From the NCBI RefSeq assembly GCF_011305415.1, contig NZ_JAANOQ010000001.1, positions 248,001-312,000 of the forward strand: a DNA stretch of 64,000 nt, read 5' to 3'. The translations under genes and the position numbers were made by a program. This document shows positions 34,805 to 43,603 of this stretch, one piece after another. The stretch is from Flavobacterium bernardetii (lineage in GTDB: Bacteria > Bacteroidota > Bacteroidia > Flavobacteriales > Flavobacteriaceae). The notes beneath the pieces were generated by a model. The model searched no databases, had not been told where the DNA came from, and saw nothing but the letters and a program-made list of their open reading frames with translations. The stretch's first letter is position 1. Each line of letters starts with the position of its first letter.

Positions 34805-35302
34805 ATGTCAAATTTATCAAACAACAGATTGAGTGTTGTGGCTACGGCTGCACAAATTGCGGCTGTAAAAGCAGCTTTGCAAACCATTGGTACTAATTTA
34901 CCTTTTTTAACAGGCTTAACAGTTGAGGAGCGTATTGCATTACCTGCAATAAACATCAACAACAAAGTATTTACTGAAGACGCCATTAATGCGGCAGTGA
35001 ACAACACAGGGCTAATTCCGTCTTATGTATCGGTGCCAAATATGCAAAACGATTTACTGTTGTTTTCGCAATTAGATGAGTTAGTGGTTTTGGTAAAGCA
35101 GTTGCTTGAAAAACTAGAAGACACGCAATTGCTGGCAGGTAGCGAAGCCTATACTTCTGCTTTGGCTACATACAAGTTATTTGGTTCGGCAGCAGATGCA
35201 GGAGTGCCAGGTGCTGATGCTATTTATAATCAGTTGAAAACTCGTTTTGCAGTCAATGCTTCAGGAAGAACCACACCAACAGAACCTGTACAGCCTAGTT
35301 AG
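34805..35302 (+). CDS. Ala/Leu-rich orphan protein
   Basis: This 165-residue protein of unknown function is helical, Ala/Leu/Val-rich, without signal peptide. Its pattern includes VKAALQTIGTNLPFLTGLTVEERIALPAI, split by eye into helix and loop, and LAGSEAYTSALATYKLFGSAADAG. From memory, close relatives occur widely, often in several copies, in Bacteroidota. Codons are richer in G and C than in neighbours, which suggests separate origin or high expression. Terminator hairpin follows. Confidence 0.7.
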   Translation: MSNLSNNRLSVVATAAQIAAVKAALQTIGTNLPFLTGLTVEERIALPAININNKVFTEDAINAAVNNTGLIPSYVSVPNMQNDLLLFSQLDELVVLVKQLLEKLEDTQLLAGSEAYTSALATYKLFGSAADAGVPGADAIYNQLKTRFAVNASGRTTPTEPVQPS

Positions 35303-35321
35303 TATTTGATTTTTGTTTTTT

Positions 35322-35348
35322 ATAACCGCTTTTATGGCGGTTTTTTTT
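35322..35348 (+). terminator. Rho-independent terminator
   Basis: The stem AACCGC / GCGGTT with loop TTTTATG and a long T run follows the orphan gene. Confidence 0.85.
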
Positions 35349-35356
35349 ATGCTTTT

Positions 35357-35758
35357 TTTTTGCCACTGATTTCACGGATTTCACGGATTGTTTTGTGATT
35401 GTTTTGTGGTTTTTGCCACGGATTTCACAGATTTCACGGATTGTTTTGTGGTTGTTTTGTGGTTTTTGCCACGGATTTCACAGATTTCACGGATTGTTTT
35501 GTGGTTGTTTTGTGGTTTTTGCCACGGATTTCACGGATTTCACGGATTGTTTTGTGGTTGTTTTGTGGTTGTTTTGTGGTTGTTTTGTGGTTGTTTTGTG
35601 GTTTTTGCCACGGATTTCACAGATTTCACAGATTGTTTTGTGGTTGTTTTGTGGTTTTTGCCACGGATTTCATAGATTTCACGGATTGTTTTGTGGTTGT
35701 TTTGTGGTTGTTTTGTGGTTGTTTTGTGGTTGTTGCCACGGATTTCACGGATTTTTTA
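35357..35758. repeat. Nested 53-bp / 11-bp tandem repeat array
   Basis: Seven GCCAC cores start at 35362, 35415, 35468, 35521, 35607, 35660 and 35734. The basic period is 53 bp: a GCCACGGATTTCAC-GGATTTCAC-GGATT block plus TTGTTTTGTGG units. The 86-bp and 74-bp intervals arise from extra 11-bp TTGTTTTGTGG subunits. All three forward frames are open only because of this composition; I see no real gene. The GCCAC..ATTTCAC..ATT core resembles the inverted repeat around the GxxExxY gene at 51971. Confidence 0.9.
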
Positions 35759-36041
35759 GCTTTATGTTTATGTATGTCAGTATAATACTTACTTTATGAT
35801 TGTATATGCTTTTTTTATTTAGCATTTATTATAATAATATAATGATAATGCTTATATATATAAGCATTAATCATAAAATTATAATGATAAAGATGAACTA
35901 TTTAAGGAAAATGCTAATTACTATAACTAATAAACTTACTGTTTTTATGATGTTGCTTACAATAGTGAGTAACATGTTTACTAAAATACATTTTGTGTTT
36001 GTTGAGGTATTGTTTTTTTTGTATTTTTGAAATAAAAAAAG
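35759..36041. other. AT-rich non-coding stretch with palindrome
   Basis: No gene is supported here. A 24-bp perfect palindrome centred on TTATATATATAA spans 35846-35869, flanked by TGAT and ATCA words and repeated ATAATGATAA. It lies about 170 bp upstream of the small helix-turn-helix-like gene and could be an operator or hairpin. Confidence 0.5.
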
Positions 36042-36401
36042 ATGAATCTCTCGAAAAAATTTACGGTAGTACAAAAAGGAGATAACCCTGCGTTAGGAAA
36101 TTTTGTACATTATTATTTGCATACCAATCATATTGCAAGTAGTAAAGTTTGTAGTGGATTAAACGTTTCTAAACAAACTTTTAATAGATATTTAAAACAA
36201 AATTCGTTTCAGTTTACTATTTTGTGGAGAATGAGCCAAATTGTAAACTATAATTTTTTAATGGATTTAGGCGAATGGTTAAACATTCCTTATGAAACCA
36301 AAGCAGAAAAAGCTTTAAAAGCTGAATTGGAGCAAAAAAATGTACTTCTTGAAAAAAAGCAATTGGAAATTGATTTGTTAAAAGAAATGTTTTCTAAGTA
36401 G
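36042..36401 (+). CDS. Small helix-turn-helix-like protein
   Basis: This 119-residue protein has a probable helix-turn-helix at residues about 30-65 (IASSKVCSGLNVSKQTFNRYLKQ) and a C-terminal coiled coil (KAEKALKAELEQKNVLLEKK). Such proteins are common orphan genes in Bacteroidota and are often near insertion sequences or repeats. DNA binding is likely; target unknown. It is the last gene of the candidate insert, 29 bp before its right repeat. Confidence 0.65.
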   Translation: MNLSKKFTVVQKGDNPALGNFVHYYLHTNHIASSKVCSGLNVSKQTFNRYLKQNSFQFTILWRMSQIVNYNFLMDLGEWLNIPYETKAEKALKAELEQKNVLLEKKQLEIDLLKEMFSK

Positions 36402-36423
36402 TTGTGAAAGACAGGGTGATGGA

Positions 36424-37173
36424 TTATTTTTTACCAGCAAGTTCTTTCAGTTTAGCATATTTTAAGTAATTGCAAAACGCTGAAAACATACTCCAAGTAA
36501 AACCAGCATAACCATTCATAAAATTTCTTTGGAATAAGTAATATCGAATAAAATCAAAAGGAAATTTAATAACTAGTTTAAAAAGCGAACTTTTTTTATT
36601 TTTCTCGTGTAATAATTCACCGCTTAAAAGAGCATATTTTATTTGTTTTTGAATAGCAGTTGCGATATCAAAAACAGTATAATGTAACATTTCGTTTTTT
36701 AAATGCCCTGTTTTTCCTTGTATTTCTATGGTTTCGTGAACTATATTCGGTGTGAAACCACCAAAATTTTTATTCAACAAACGTAAAATTGGACGTTTGT
36801 TTTCTGCACCATAAGTAAAGACTTTGTTTAAGAAAACGTGCGTTCTCGGAATCGTATAAGCATTATAATCTGATGAGAAATCCAAATTACTAATTTCTGT
36901 AATTAAAGCTTCTGAAAGTACTTCATCAGCATCTAATGAAAGCGTCCAACCGTTTTTTGTTTGATCTAAAGCAAATTGTTTTTGCAATCCAAAATTATCA
37001 AATTTTCTATAAATTACTTTCGCACCAAACGATTCGCAAATGGCTACTGTATTGTCAGTACTGCCTGAATCCACAACAATAATTTCATCAAAAGAACCAA
37101 GCTTTTCTAAGCATTTTCCAATGATTTTTTCTTCATTGAAGGTGATAATAAATACAGAAATTTTAGTCTTCAT
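36424..37173 (-). CDS. GT2 glycosyltransferase (WaaE/KdtX-like)
   Basis: This 249-residue GT-A enzyme has N-terminal VFIITFNEEKIIGKCLEKL, DSGSTDNT and the DxD-like LSLDADEVLS (about 78-87). This layout matches lipopolysaccharide core beta-1,4-glucosyltransferases of the WaaE type. A C-terminal amphipathic/hydrophobic stretch (FPFDFIRYYLFQRNFMNGYAGF) probably anchors it to the membrane. Its start overlaps the upstream GT2 gene by 11 bp. Its 3' end is the right 47-bp repeat. Confidence 0.88.
   Translation of the reverse strand: MKTKISVFIITFNEEKIIGKCLEKLGSFDEIIVVDSGSTDNTVAICESFGAKVIYRKFDNFGLQKQFALDQTKNGWTLSLDADEVLSEALITEISNLDFSSDYNAYTIPRTHVFLNKVFTYGAENKRPILRLLNKNFGGFTPNIVHETIEIQGKTGHLKNEMLHYTVFDIATAIQKQIKYALLSGELLHEKNKKSSLFKLVIKFPFDFIRYYLFQRNFMNGYAGFTWSMFSAFCNYLKYAKLKELAGKK
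36431..36477 (+). repeat. Right 47-bp direct repeat of second insert
   Basis: This is the coding 3' end of the minus-strand GT2 gene (encodes CNYLKYAKLKELAGK). It matches 29562-29608 with one mismatch. Confidence 0.9.
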
Positions 37174-37993
37174 GGTTCAAATATTTTGATAAACCATTTT
37201 TTATGGTAGTTACATTATTTTGCTTGTTGAATTTTCTTATGTAGTTGTTGTTTAGCCAATTATCTTTTGTAGCATAACTTCTATCATGGTTTAAATGCAA
37301 ACAAATAGCACTATATCTTATTTGCTTACTTTTAATTTTATTGTTGAATAAACGTTCGCCAATTTCTCTATCTAAACCACCATATTTCATTTCTTCATTA
37401 AAGCCATTAACAGCAATTAAATCGTCTTTAAAGCACGAAGTATTGTGTCCGTTAAAAGTTTTTTTGGTTGGCGTTATCCAATTCATAAATTGGGCAAATA
37501 ATGAATTTTGTGTCAATTTTGAAAGTTTAAAATTCAATTTTAATCCATTGCTAAGCAACCATTTTATTTGAAAACAACTCTGGTTTTTAATACTATTTGT
37601 ATCTATAGAATTTGATACCACATCATTTAGTTTAAAATATCCACCAGATAAAAAGTATCCTTTTTTCTTGTTTTTTAAGTGGGTTGCGATAAAATCATGA
37701 CGAGGAATACAATCTCCATCAGAAAAAAGAATGTAGGAAGAAGAAGCTTTTGCAATAGCTTTATTTAAAATTTTAGTTTTTTGAAAGCCATTGTCTTCTT
37801 GCCAAACATGTACAATTGAATGTTTAAATTCAGAAGAAAATGAATCTAAAAGTTCTTTTGTTTTTGATGTAGAACCATCATCTGCAATTATAAGTTCAAA
37901 ATCGGTAAACGATTGTACAGCATAACCCCACAAAACTTTTTCTAACCAAGTTTCAGAGTTGTATGTAGTAATTATTACAGAAATTGTACTCAA
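37163..37993 (-). CDS. GT2 glycosyltransferase
   Basis: This 276-residue GT-A enzyme has VIITTYNSETWLEKVL, IADDGST, and the metal motif FSDGDCIP (about 92-99). The C-terminal half has GGLDREIGERL, typical of galactosyl- or N-acetylglucosaminyl transferases with a C-terminal acceptor domain. The start must be TTG at 37993: no in-frame ATG lies between it and the TAA at 38000-38002, and the fold begins immediately after. It is part of the minus-strand glycan operon. Confidence 0.86.
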   Translation of the reverse strand: MSTISVIITTYNSETWLEKVLWGYAVQSFTDFELIIADDGSTSKTKELLDSFSSEFKHSIVHVWQEDNGFQKTKILNKAIAKASSSYILFSDGDCIPRHDFIATHLKNKKKGYFLSGGYFKLNDVVSNSIDTNSIKNQSCFQIKWLLSNGLKLNFKLSKLTQNSLFAQFMNWITPTKKTFNGHNTSCFKDDLIAVNGFNEEMKYGGLDREIGERLFNNKIKSKQIRYSAICLHLNHDRSYATKDNWLNNNYIRKFNKQNNVTTIKNGLSKYLNHED

Positions 37994-37999
37994 ACAGTA

Positions 38000-38782
38000 T
38001 TATTTTAAATTCTTATGAACCAAAAATTCTTTGAAAGTCCCAAATATATATTTTTTTTCCTTCATAGATTGGATAAATTGGTTTAATCTTTCTGTCATTT
38101 TATCGCCAGAGTTTTTACTTACATACATTGGAAAATTATACGCTTCTTTGTCATTAAGTTGCGTAAATTCCCACGGATGGAAATAAATATTTAAATAGCT
38201 GTCTTTTTTATAAGTGATTTTTGATAAGAAAATATAAATCGACATAGGTAAATTATGAAACGACAACCAGAATAGTGGAAAACGCACAATCGGACTTACA
38301 GAAGCCGGAATTTGCCAAACATTATGTAAATTGAAATACGTTCTAGGTTTATCAAAATGATTATATCTTCCTGGCAAATAAGTAGGATTTATAGATGAAT
38401 TGTATTTATAACCAGCTTTCTCAATTTCACGTTCATCAACTGGATACATTCTTGGCATACGAAATCCTATAACTTCACTTCCAGAAAGTTCTTCTAACGC
38501 ATCTTTTGATTCTTTTAAATGCTCCACTTTGAAATTACTGTGATAATAGGTATGCGAAGCTAATTCGTGACCTTCATCAATAATTCGTTTTATCAAATCT
38601 GGCACTTCTTTAGCAAAAACTACTGTTGAAAAGAATGTCGCTTTTATTTGATGTTTTTTTAAAATATCTAAAATTGTAGTCGTACCAAATCTAGAAACTT
38701 CTATTTGTTTTTCAAATGAAATGTCTTTATTATACTCAAAAGGCATGTCAAATTCTTCAATATCGAAACTTAGTAAAATCAT
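38000..38782 (-). CDS. Polysaccharide deacetylase (NodB homology)
   Basis: This 260-residue enzyme has NodB motif 1 SFDIEEFD (Asp pair), motif 2 HELASHTYYHSNF (metal His), and motif 3 IGFRMPRMYPV. The C-terminal HPWEF supplies the last catalytic His. It probably removes N- or O-acetyl groups from a lipid-linked or nascent surface glycan. It overlaps the upstream GT2 gene by 4 bp. Substrate inferred only from the glycosyltransferase neighbours. Confidence 0.9.
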   Translation of the reverse strand: MILLSFDIEEFDMPFEYNKDISFEKQIEVSRFGTTTILDILKKHQIKATFFSTVVFAKEVPDLIKRIIDEGHELASHTYYHSNFKVEHLKESKDALEELSGSEVIGFRMPRMYPVDEREIEKAGYKYNSSINPTYLPGRYNHFDKPRTYFNLHNVWQIPASVSPIVRFPLFWLSFHNLPMSIYIFLSKITYKKDSYLNIYFHPWEFTQLNDKEAYNFPMYVSKNSGDKMTERLNQFIQSMKEKKYIFGTFKEFLVHKNLK

Positions 38783-39714
38783 TTGTAATTGGTATTGCTT
38801 ATTAAATAATTTGGTCTTCCTTTAGATTGCATAAATAATTTACCAATATACACACCAATAATCCCTAAAACGACAAGGTTTAATCCGCCGAAAAACACAA
38901 CTGTTGTAATTACTGACGCCCAACCTGAAATTACATGACCGTAATAAATGCTATATATCACATATCCAATGTAAAAGATAAATGCCAAAACGGATAAACT
39001 AATACCTAAAATAATGGCCATGGAAAGCGGTTTTGTACTAAAAGAAGTAATTCCTTGAATCGCGAAACGCATCATTTTTCCAAAAGTATATTTACTTTTT
39101 CCTGAAAAACGTTCGTTAGGTTCATAATTAACGGCAAATTGTTTAAAACCAACCCAATTAATTATACCTCTAATAAATAATTCGTTTTCACTGAAATCTG
39201 AAAATACTTGCGCTACTTTTTTGTCGATTAGTCTGAAATCTGCCGTTCCAGGTTCAAATTTTATGTCGGAAAGTTTATTCATTAAACCATAAAACATATT
39301 CGAACTTTTATTTTTAAAGTAAGATAGTTTTTTGTCTTCTTCTCTAATGGTATAAACGACTTCATAACCTTCTTCCCATTTTTGAATTAATTTGGGAATA
39401 ATTTTTGGAGGATGTTGCATGTCTCCATCCATAGAAATAATGGCATCAGCATCGTTTTTAACTAAATCAATTCCCGCTTTTAAAGCATTTTGGTGACCAA
39501 AATTTCGAGATAATTCAACATAAAAGATATTGTCATGCAATTTTGCTTTTTCTTTTAAAATAGCAATTGTTTCGTCACTTGAACCATCATCAACAAAAAC
39601 AAATTTAAAATCGTAACTCAAATTTGAAACCGTTTCGTTTAATGCATTTACTAAAACATCAATATTTGTGGCTTCATTGTATGATGGGATAACTATAGCT
39701 ATAGATTTACGCAT
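38779..39714 (-). CDS. Polyprenyl-phosphate glycosyltransferase (DPM1/GtrB-like)
   Basis: This 311-residue GT2 enzyme transfers a sugar to polyprenyl phosphate. The catalytic domain has VIPSYNEATNIDVLV, VDDGSSDET, ISMDGDMQHPP (DxD) and TADFRLIDKKV. Two C-terminal membrane helices (about 232-260 and 270-300) match GtrB/ArnC-type proteins. The product would feed the neighbouring GT87-like membrane transferase, whose gene it overlaps by 8 bp. Confidence 0.92.
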   Translation of the reverse strand: MRKSIAIVIPSYNEATNIDVLVNALNETVSNLSYDFKFVFVDDGSSDETIAILKEKAKLHDNIFYVELSRNFGHQNALKAGIDLVKNDADAIISMDGDMQHPPKIIPKLIQKWEEGYEVVYTIREEDKKLSYFKNKSSNMFYGLMNKLSDIKFEPGTADFRLIDKKVAQVFSDFSENELFIRGIINWVGFKQFAVNYEPNERFSGKSKYTFGKMMRFAIQGITSFSTKPLSMAIILGISLSVLAFIFYIGYVIYSIYYGHVISGWASVITTVVFFGGLNLVVLGIIGVYIGKLFMQSKGRPNYLISNTNYK

Positions 39715-40855
39715 TTTCAGAAGGTTTTTTAAGTGTCATCAGTTCATAAATAATTTGAAACCAGATTAAAATACAAGGTAAGGCTTTTAAAGCATATGGT
39801 TTCACATAGGTTTCTCTTAAAAACTTCGGAATTAAATCTGATGGTGAAAAACTCGTTAAAATCATGGCAAAAATAAATAAAAACCAAGTCCATTTTGTTT
39901 TTTCTTCTTGAATAACAAACCAAATGGCAACACCTGCAAAAGCAATGATATAAGTTGGACTTTCAGATCCTGAACTAAATATTACCGTAAAAATTAATAC
40001 AGAAGACAACAATAATAATTGAAATTTTTTGTTCGAAAACATATTGAATCTTAAATACGGTAATCCAAAAAGAAGAATTCCAGGTATTAAAAATAAGAGA
40101 TTCGAAAGATGTGGCATATTTAAAATTTTTCTAAACATTCCCATTATAGAAATGTCTTGCATAGAAGTTAATGAAGCGTTTTCATTATTTTTTTCAACTA
40201 ATCGAGCAAACCATTCCGAATAACTATTTATGATGAAATTTGGAGATGAAATGGCCATCGGTAACACAAAAAACACAACCGACCAAATGGCTAATGACCC
40301 TATAAATTTAAGTTTGTTTTTCGAAAAGAAGAAAAAAGCTAAACCTACAATTCCATATAATTTTATAAATGTTCCTAAAATAATTAAACAAGCCGACCAG
40401 AAATCTTTCTCTTTTTCAATTAAAACATAAGACAAAATGATAATACTTGTCATTATCGGATTGAATTGTTGACCTAAAATGGCGGTCAAAAACTCGTGAG
40501 CACAAATCCAAAGGATTAAATTGATTTTGTTAGCTTCTAACTTAATCTGACTAATCGCATAAACCAAAACCACAGCGTTAAAAACACACCATAAAACCAT
40601 TCCAACGGCATCAGGTAAAATGGCAAAAGGCGCAATAAACAAACTGAAAATTGGTCCATAATGATTGTGATCAAAATACAAATCGGGATAAGTGGCGTAT
40701 AATGATTTTTGCTCTAAAGTGTGATAAAACACATTTTTAAAGATAAGATAATTGTTATGGTTTCCTCTTAAATATTGTTTTATAGCTGAAACAAGAGCTA
40801 ATAAAACCCAAATAGAAATAATTACTTTCCTGTTATTAAATATCTTTGAAATCAT
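39707..40855 (-). CDS. GT87-like polyprenyl-sugar dependent glycosyltransferase
   Basis: This 382-residue polytopic membrane protein has about 9-10 hydrophobic helices. An early extracytoplasmic loop carries acidic and aromatic residues (YLRGNHNNYLIF, DLYFDHNHYGPIFSLFIAPF). This layout fits the DUF2029/GT87 mannosyltransferase family, which uses polyprenyl-phosphate sugars made by enzymes like the adjacent GtrB-type protein. The gene is 2 bp after the kinase gene stop. Sugar identity unknown. Confidence 0.8.
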   Translation of the reverse strand: MISKIFNNRKVIISIWVLLALVSAIKQYLRGNHNNYLIFKNVFYHTLEQKSLYATYPDLYFDHNHYGPIFSLFIAPFAILPDAVGMVLWCVFNAVVLVYAISQIKLEANKINLILWICAHEFLTAILGQQFNPIMTSIIILSYVLIEKEKDFWSACLIILGTFIKLYGIVGLAFFFFSKNKLKFIGSLAIWSVVFFVLPMAISSPNFIINSYSEWFARLVEKNNENASLTSMQDISIMGMFRKILNMPHLSNLLFLIPGILLFGLPYLRFNMFSNKKFQLLLLSSVLIFTVIFSSGSESPTYIIAFAGVAIWFVIQEEKTKWTWFLFIFAMILTSFSPSDLIPKFLRETYVKPYALKALPCILIWFQIIYELMTLKKPSENA

Positions 40856-40857
40856 AA

Positions 40858-41583
40858 TTATTTGAATTTTAAATATTTTTTCAACTTTTTCTTATTATCA
40901 AATTTTTTGAAAAATTCTGATGAATGTTTGTGTAGCAATTCAAAAACTTCTTGTTCAGGAAGGTTTGCAACTCTAGCATATTCTTTACTAATTATTTCAA
41001 TAAAAGGTAATCCTGGAGTTATTCTGCAAATGTTTTTCATTCTATCAGAAATATCCATTTTTTTGGTGTGAAACTTCATTCTGTTTAAATCAACCAAATA
41101 AAATTCGAAATTAGTTTCGTCAATTTTTTTTATCAAAGTATTTCCTGGCGAATGATCTAAAAATTCAATTCCATTTTCGTGCATTTTAAAGCAAAATTGA
41201 GCAAATTGTTTTAAAATAGGTTCTGATATTTTTAGTGGTAATGGAAATAAATCTTTAAAAATATAGTCGGCTTCTAAATGTTCACAAATGTAATAACTGT
41301 CTAAAAGTTGAAAACTATTTTGATTTTCTAAATAACCAATAGGATTAGGAGTTCCAATGCCTTTTGATAGTAAATGTTTTGCATGTAAATAGGATCTTTT
41401 AGCTTTTGAAGGTCTAAAAAATTTATATATAAATCCAGTAAAAAAAGCAGGTGTTTTAAACGTTTTAATGCTTAAAACTTTACCATTATAGTTCAATAGT
41501 TTAATGCTGTTTCTAGTTCCAACAATAAAATCTGTACTGCTTTTTTTGGCAAGGTTTATTATTTCTTGAGTTTTTAAATCCAT
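40858..41583 (-). CDS. Lipopolysaccharide kinase (InaA/WaaP-like)
   Basis: This 241-residue protein-kinase-fold enzyme has the catalytic loop FLDHSPGNTLIKK (HxD-like with D-H, then Asn) and the metal loop YLVDLNRMKF, as in LPS core kinases. Start at ATG 41583; ATG 41592 is also possible. It probably phosphorylates a sugar in the lipid A-core. It is first in the minus-strand glycan operon, divergent from the exostosin-like gene. Confidence 0.85.
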   Translation of the reverse strand: MDLKTQEIINLAKKSSTDFIVGTRNSIKLLNYNGKVLSIKTFKTPAFFTGFIYKFFRPSKAKRSYLHAKHLLSKGIGTPNPIGYLENQNSFQLLDSYYICEHLEADYIFKDLFPLPLKISEPILKQFAQFCFKMHENGIEFLDHSPGNTLIKKIDETNFEFYLVDLNRMKFHTKKMDISDRMKNICRITPGLPFIEIISKEYARVANLPEQEVFELLHKHSSEFFKKFDNKKKLKKYLKFK

Positions 41584-41665
41584 TTTTATCATAATGTGAT
41601 ACAAAACTATTAAACTTTAATTGATTTTGGAGTAAATTAATAATATTATTATGCACTATAATATT

Positions 41666-41673
41666 TATATTTG
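41666..41673 (+). promoter_or_regulatory. Minus-7 element for the plus-strand GT operon
   Basis: TATATTTG lies 20 bp before the ATG at 41693 and probably drives the five-gene run to 46584. Confidence 0.6.
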
Positions 41674-41692
41674 CATATAATATTTACATTAA

Positions 41693-42622
41693 ATGGAGGA
41701 AAATAAGCTTAAATTTTTTTTTGAAGGAGGAAGTATTGCGAAAGAAACAATATGTGAGAATTTCAATTATACAGAATCTTCTATTGAAAATTGTGATATT
41801 TTAGTAAGTTCAAAATTTGAAGTTGGACTTTACAACACTAAAGAAATTCAGAAAAGAATCAACTCCTATAAAAAACGAAACAAAATTGTATTGATTTTTT
41901 TAGTTTCTGATAATTCCAAAGCGTTTAAAATTCCAAATAATGTTATTTTATACAGAACGTCATTGTATAAAAGCAAAATAAATAAAAACGAAATTTTATT
42001 ACCTTATATTTGGGAATGTTACGATAAACCTGAAGCTCCATTACCTAAAACATCTAAGCCAAAAGTTGGTTTTTGCGGAAATGTTGAAAAAAATATTGGA
42101 AAAAGGTTGTCAACCATAAAAGCAATGGATAAAAATAAAGGTATTGAAACCGATTTTATTTTAAGAAAAGGCTTTTGGGCAGGAAAACCAAACGATGAAC
42201 AATTAAAGAATGACTACATACAAAATTTAATTAATTCTCATTTTACAATTTGTAATAGAGGTAGAGGAAACTTTGCTATTCGGTTTTATCAAGCTTTATC
42301 TTTAGGGAGAATTCCAGTTTTAATTGATTCAGATATGGTTTTTCCGTTTGAAGATATAATCAATTGGGATGATGTAATTATTAAAGCAAAAAACGAAACA
42401 GAATTGGCGGAGAAAATTGTTCTTTGGTGGCAAAATAAAAGTGATTTAGATGTTATAAATGCACAATTAAAGTGTAGAGAAATTTATGATAACTATTTAA
42501 CGGCAGCATCTTACTCTAAAATATTAGAAAAAGAATTGGTTCATAAAATCAATAATTTTGATGTAAATCAGCAAGTTAAAGATGGTTTTTTTCAAACCTT
42601 TTTGAATAAGATATTTAAATAA
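41693..42622 (+). CDS. Exostosin-like (GT47-type) glycosyltransferase
   Basis: This 309-residue protein has a C-terminal domain with SHFTICNRGRGNFAIRFYQALSLGRIPVLIDSDMVFPFE (split here: HFTICNRGRG / RFYQALSLGRIPVL / DSDMVFPFE). This matches the donor-binding part of the exostosin family. The N-terminal half is less conserved. Likely adds a sugar in O-antigen or core synthesis. The next gene begins about 12 bp downstream. Confidence 0.72.
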   Translation: MEENKLKFFFEGGSIAKETICENFNYTESSIENCDILVSSKFEVGLYNTKEIQKRINSYKKRNKIVLIFLVSDNSKAFKIPNNVILYRTSLYKSKINKNEILLPYIWECYDKPEAPLPKTSKPKVGFCGNVEKNIGKRLSTIKAMDKNKGIETDFILRKGFWAGKPNDEQLKNDYIQNLINSHFTICNRGRGNFAIRFYQALSLGRIPVLIDSDMVFPFEDIINWDDVIIKAKNETELAEKIVLWWQNKSDLDVINAQLKCREIYDNYLTAASYSKILEKELVHKINNFDVNQQVKDGFFQTFLNKIFK

Positions 42623-42634
42623 TTGGAACCATCT

Positions 42635-43603
42635 ATGAAACAGAAAATTTGCGTAATCAGTTTTGATCATTGGAATTATGATAAGCATATTGTAACTGCT
42701 TTAAATGAATATGGAGTAGATAGTTTTCATATAAAAATTGGAAATTTTAAATATAAAAATACTTGGGAACGCATTCAAAATACTTTTAGTAAAGTTTTTT
42801 TAGGCAAAAATCCAAAGCTTAAAAAACGTCAAGATTATATTCTTGAAATGTTAAAAGAAAAAGGACATCAAAATCAAATTTTAGTAATTAATCCGGAATT
42901 AATTGACAAAGAATACCATCTTGAAATTAAAAAATCTACAGATAAATATATCGCATATCTTTATGATAGTGTTTCTAGATGTCCTGTAAAACATTTGTTA
43001 GACGGCATTTTTGATGAAATATTTTCATTTGATAAAATCGATATTTCAACTTATGGTTTTTCGCCAATTACCAATTATATTTATTTTGATAAACCAGCAA
43101 TTATAAACAAACCAAAACAAAATTTCATTTACATCGGTTCTATTGATAATAGATTAACATATTTGAACGATTTTGGAGAGCATTTAAAAAAGCAAAAACA
43201 ATCGTTTAAATTTTATGCTATTGGAAAAAAAGCATTCGTGAATCAATTGAAACAACTATTTTTAGGAAAAAATAAAAATATAATTTTCAAGAAGAACAGA
43301 TTCAATCAAAACGAAACCTTACAAATGTATAATGAAAGTGAAACTATTGTAGATTTAGTAAGAGATAACCAATCGGGTTTAAGTTTCCGAATTTTTGAAG
43401 CGATTGGTTTGCAAAAAAACGTCATTACAAACAATAAATCAATTGAAACGTATGATATTTTTGAAGCCCATAAAATTAAAGTGATTTCAGATACAAGTAA
43501 AAATATTGTTTTTTCTGATGCAGTTTACCCAGAAAATATAATTAAAAAATATCATATTAGAAATTGGATAGTAACTGTTTTTAATCTTAATTATGACAAA
43601 TAA
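42635..43603 (+). CDS. GT-B type glycosyltransferase (CgeB-like)
   Basis: This 322-residue protein starts at ATG 42635 (an in-frame TTG lies at 42623). It has a Rossmann-like N-terminus (KICVISFDHWNYDKHI) and a C-terminal donor region (FIYIGSIDNRLTYL, then SGLSFRIFEAIGLQKNVITNN) resembling CgeB / WsaF-type enzymes. The classical E-x7-E motif is reduced to E-A. Its 3' end overlaps the next GT2 gene by 11 bp. Assignment is by fold pattern only. Confidence 0.62.
   Translation: MKQKICVISFDHWNYDKHIVTALNEYGVDSFHIKIGNFKYKNTWERIQNTFSKVFLGKNPKLKKRQDYILEMLKEKGHQNQILVINPELIDKEYHLEIKKSTDKYIAYLYDSVSRCPVKHLLDGIFDEIFSFDKIDISTYGFSPITNYIYFDKPAIINKPKQNFIYIGSIDNRLTYLNDFGEHLKKQKQSFKFYAIGKKAFVNQLKQLFLGKNKNIIFKKNRFNQNETLQMYNESETIVDLVRDNQSGLSFRIFEAIGLQKNVITNNKSIETYDIFEAHKIKVISDTSKNIVFSDAVYPENIIKKYHIRNWIVTVFNLNYDK

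Larger units (their letters stand above)
29609..36430. mobile_element. Candidate inserted segment between GT genes
   Basis: About 6.8 kb lies between two 47-bp direct repeats. Joining the repeats would make two convergent glycosyltransferase genes overlapping at their 3' ends, which looks like the original arrangement. The insert carries two T9SS proteins, an Ala-rich orphan, a nested tandem repeat and a small helix-turn-helix-like gene. No recombinase is recognisable. Confidence 0.6.

Noticed and set aside
35357..35799. CRISPR-like array or repeat-protein gene
   Set aside because: The units have no unique spacers. The sequence between cores is the same 11-bp word repeated, and three overlapping open frames arise from composition. 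No cas gene is nearby.
35800..36030. 76-aa open frame
   Set aside because: Its Ile/Met/Phe-rich translation reflects AT-rich DNA, and it covers a palindrome; no start context or homology pattern.
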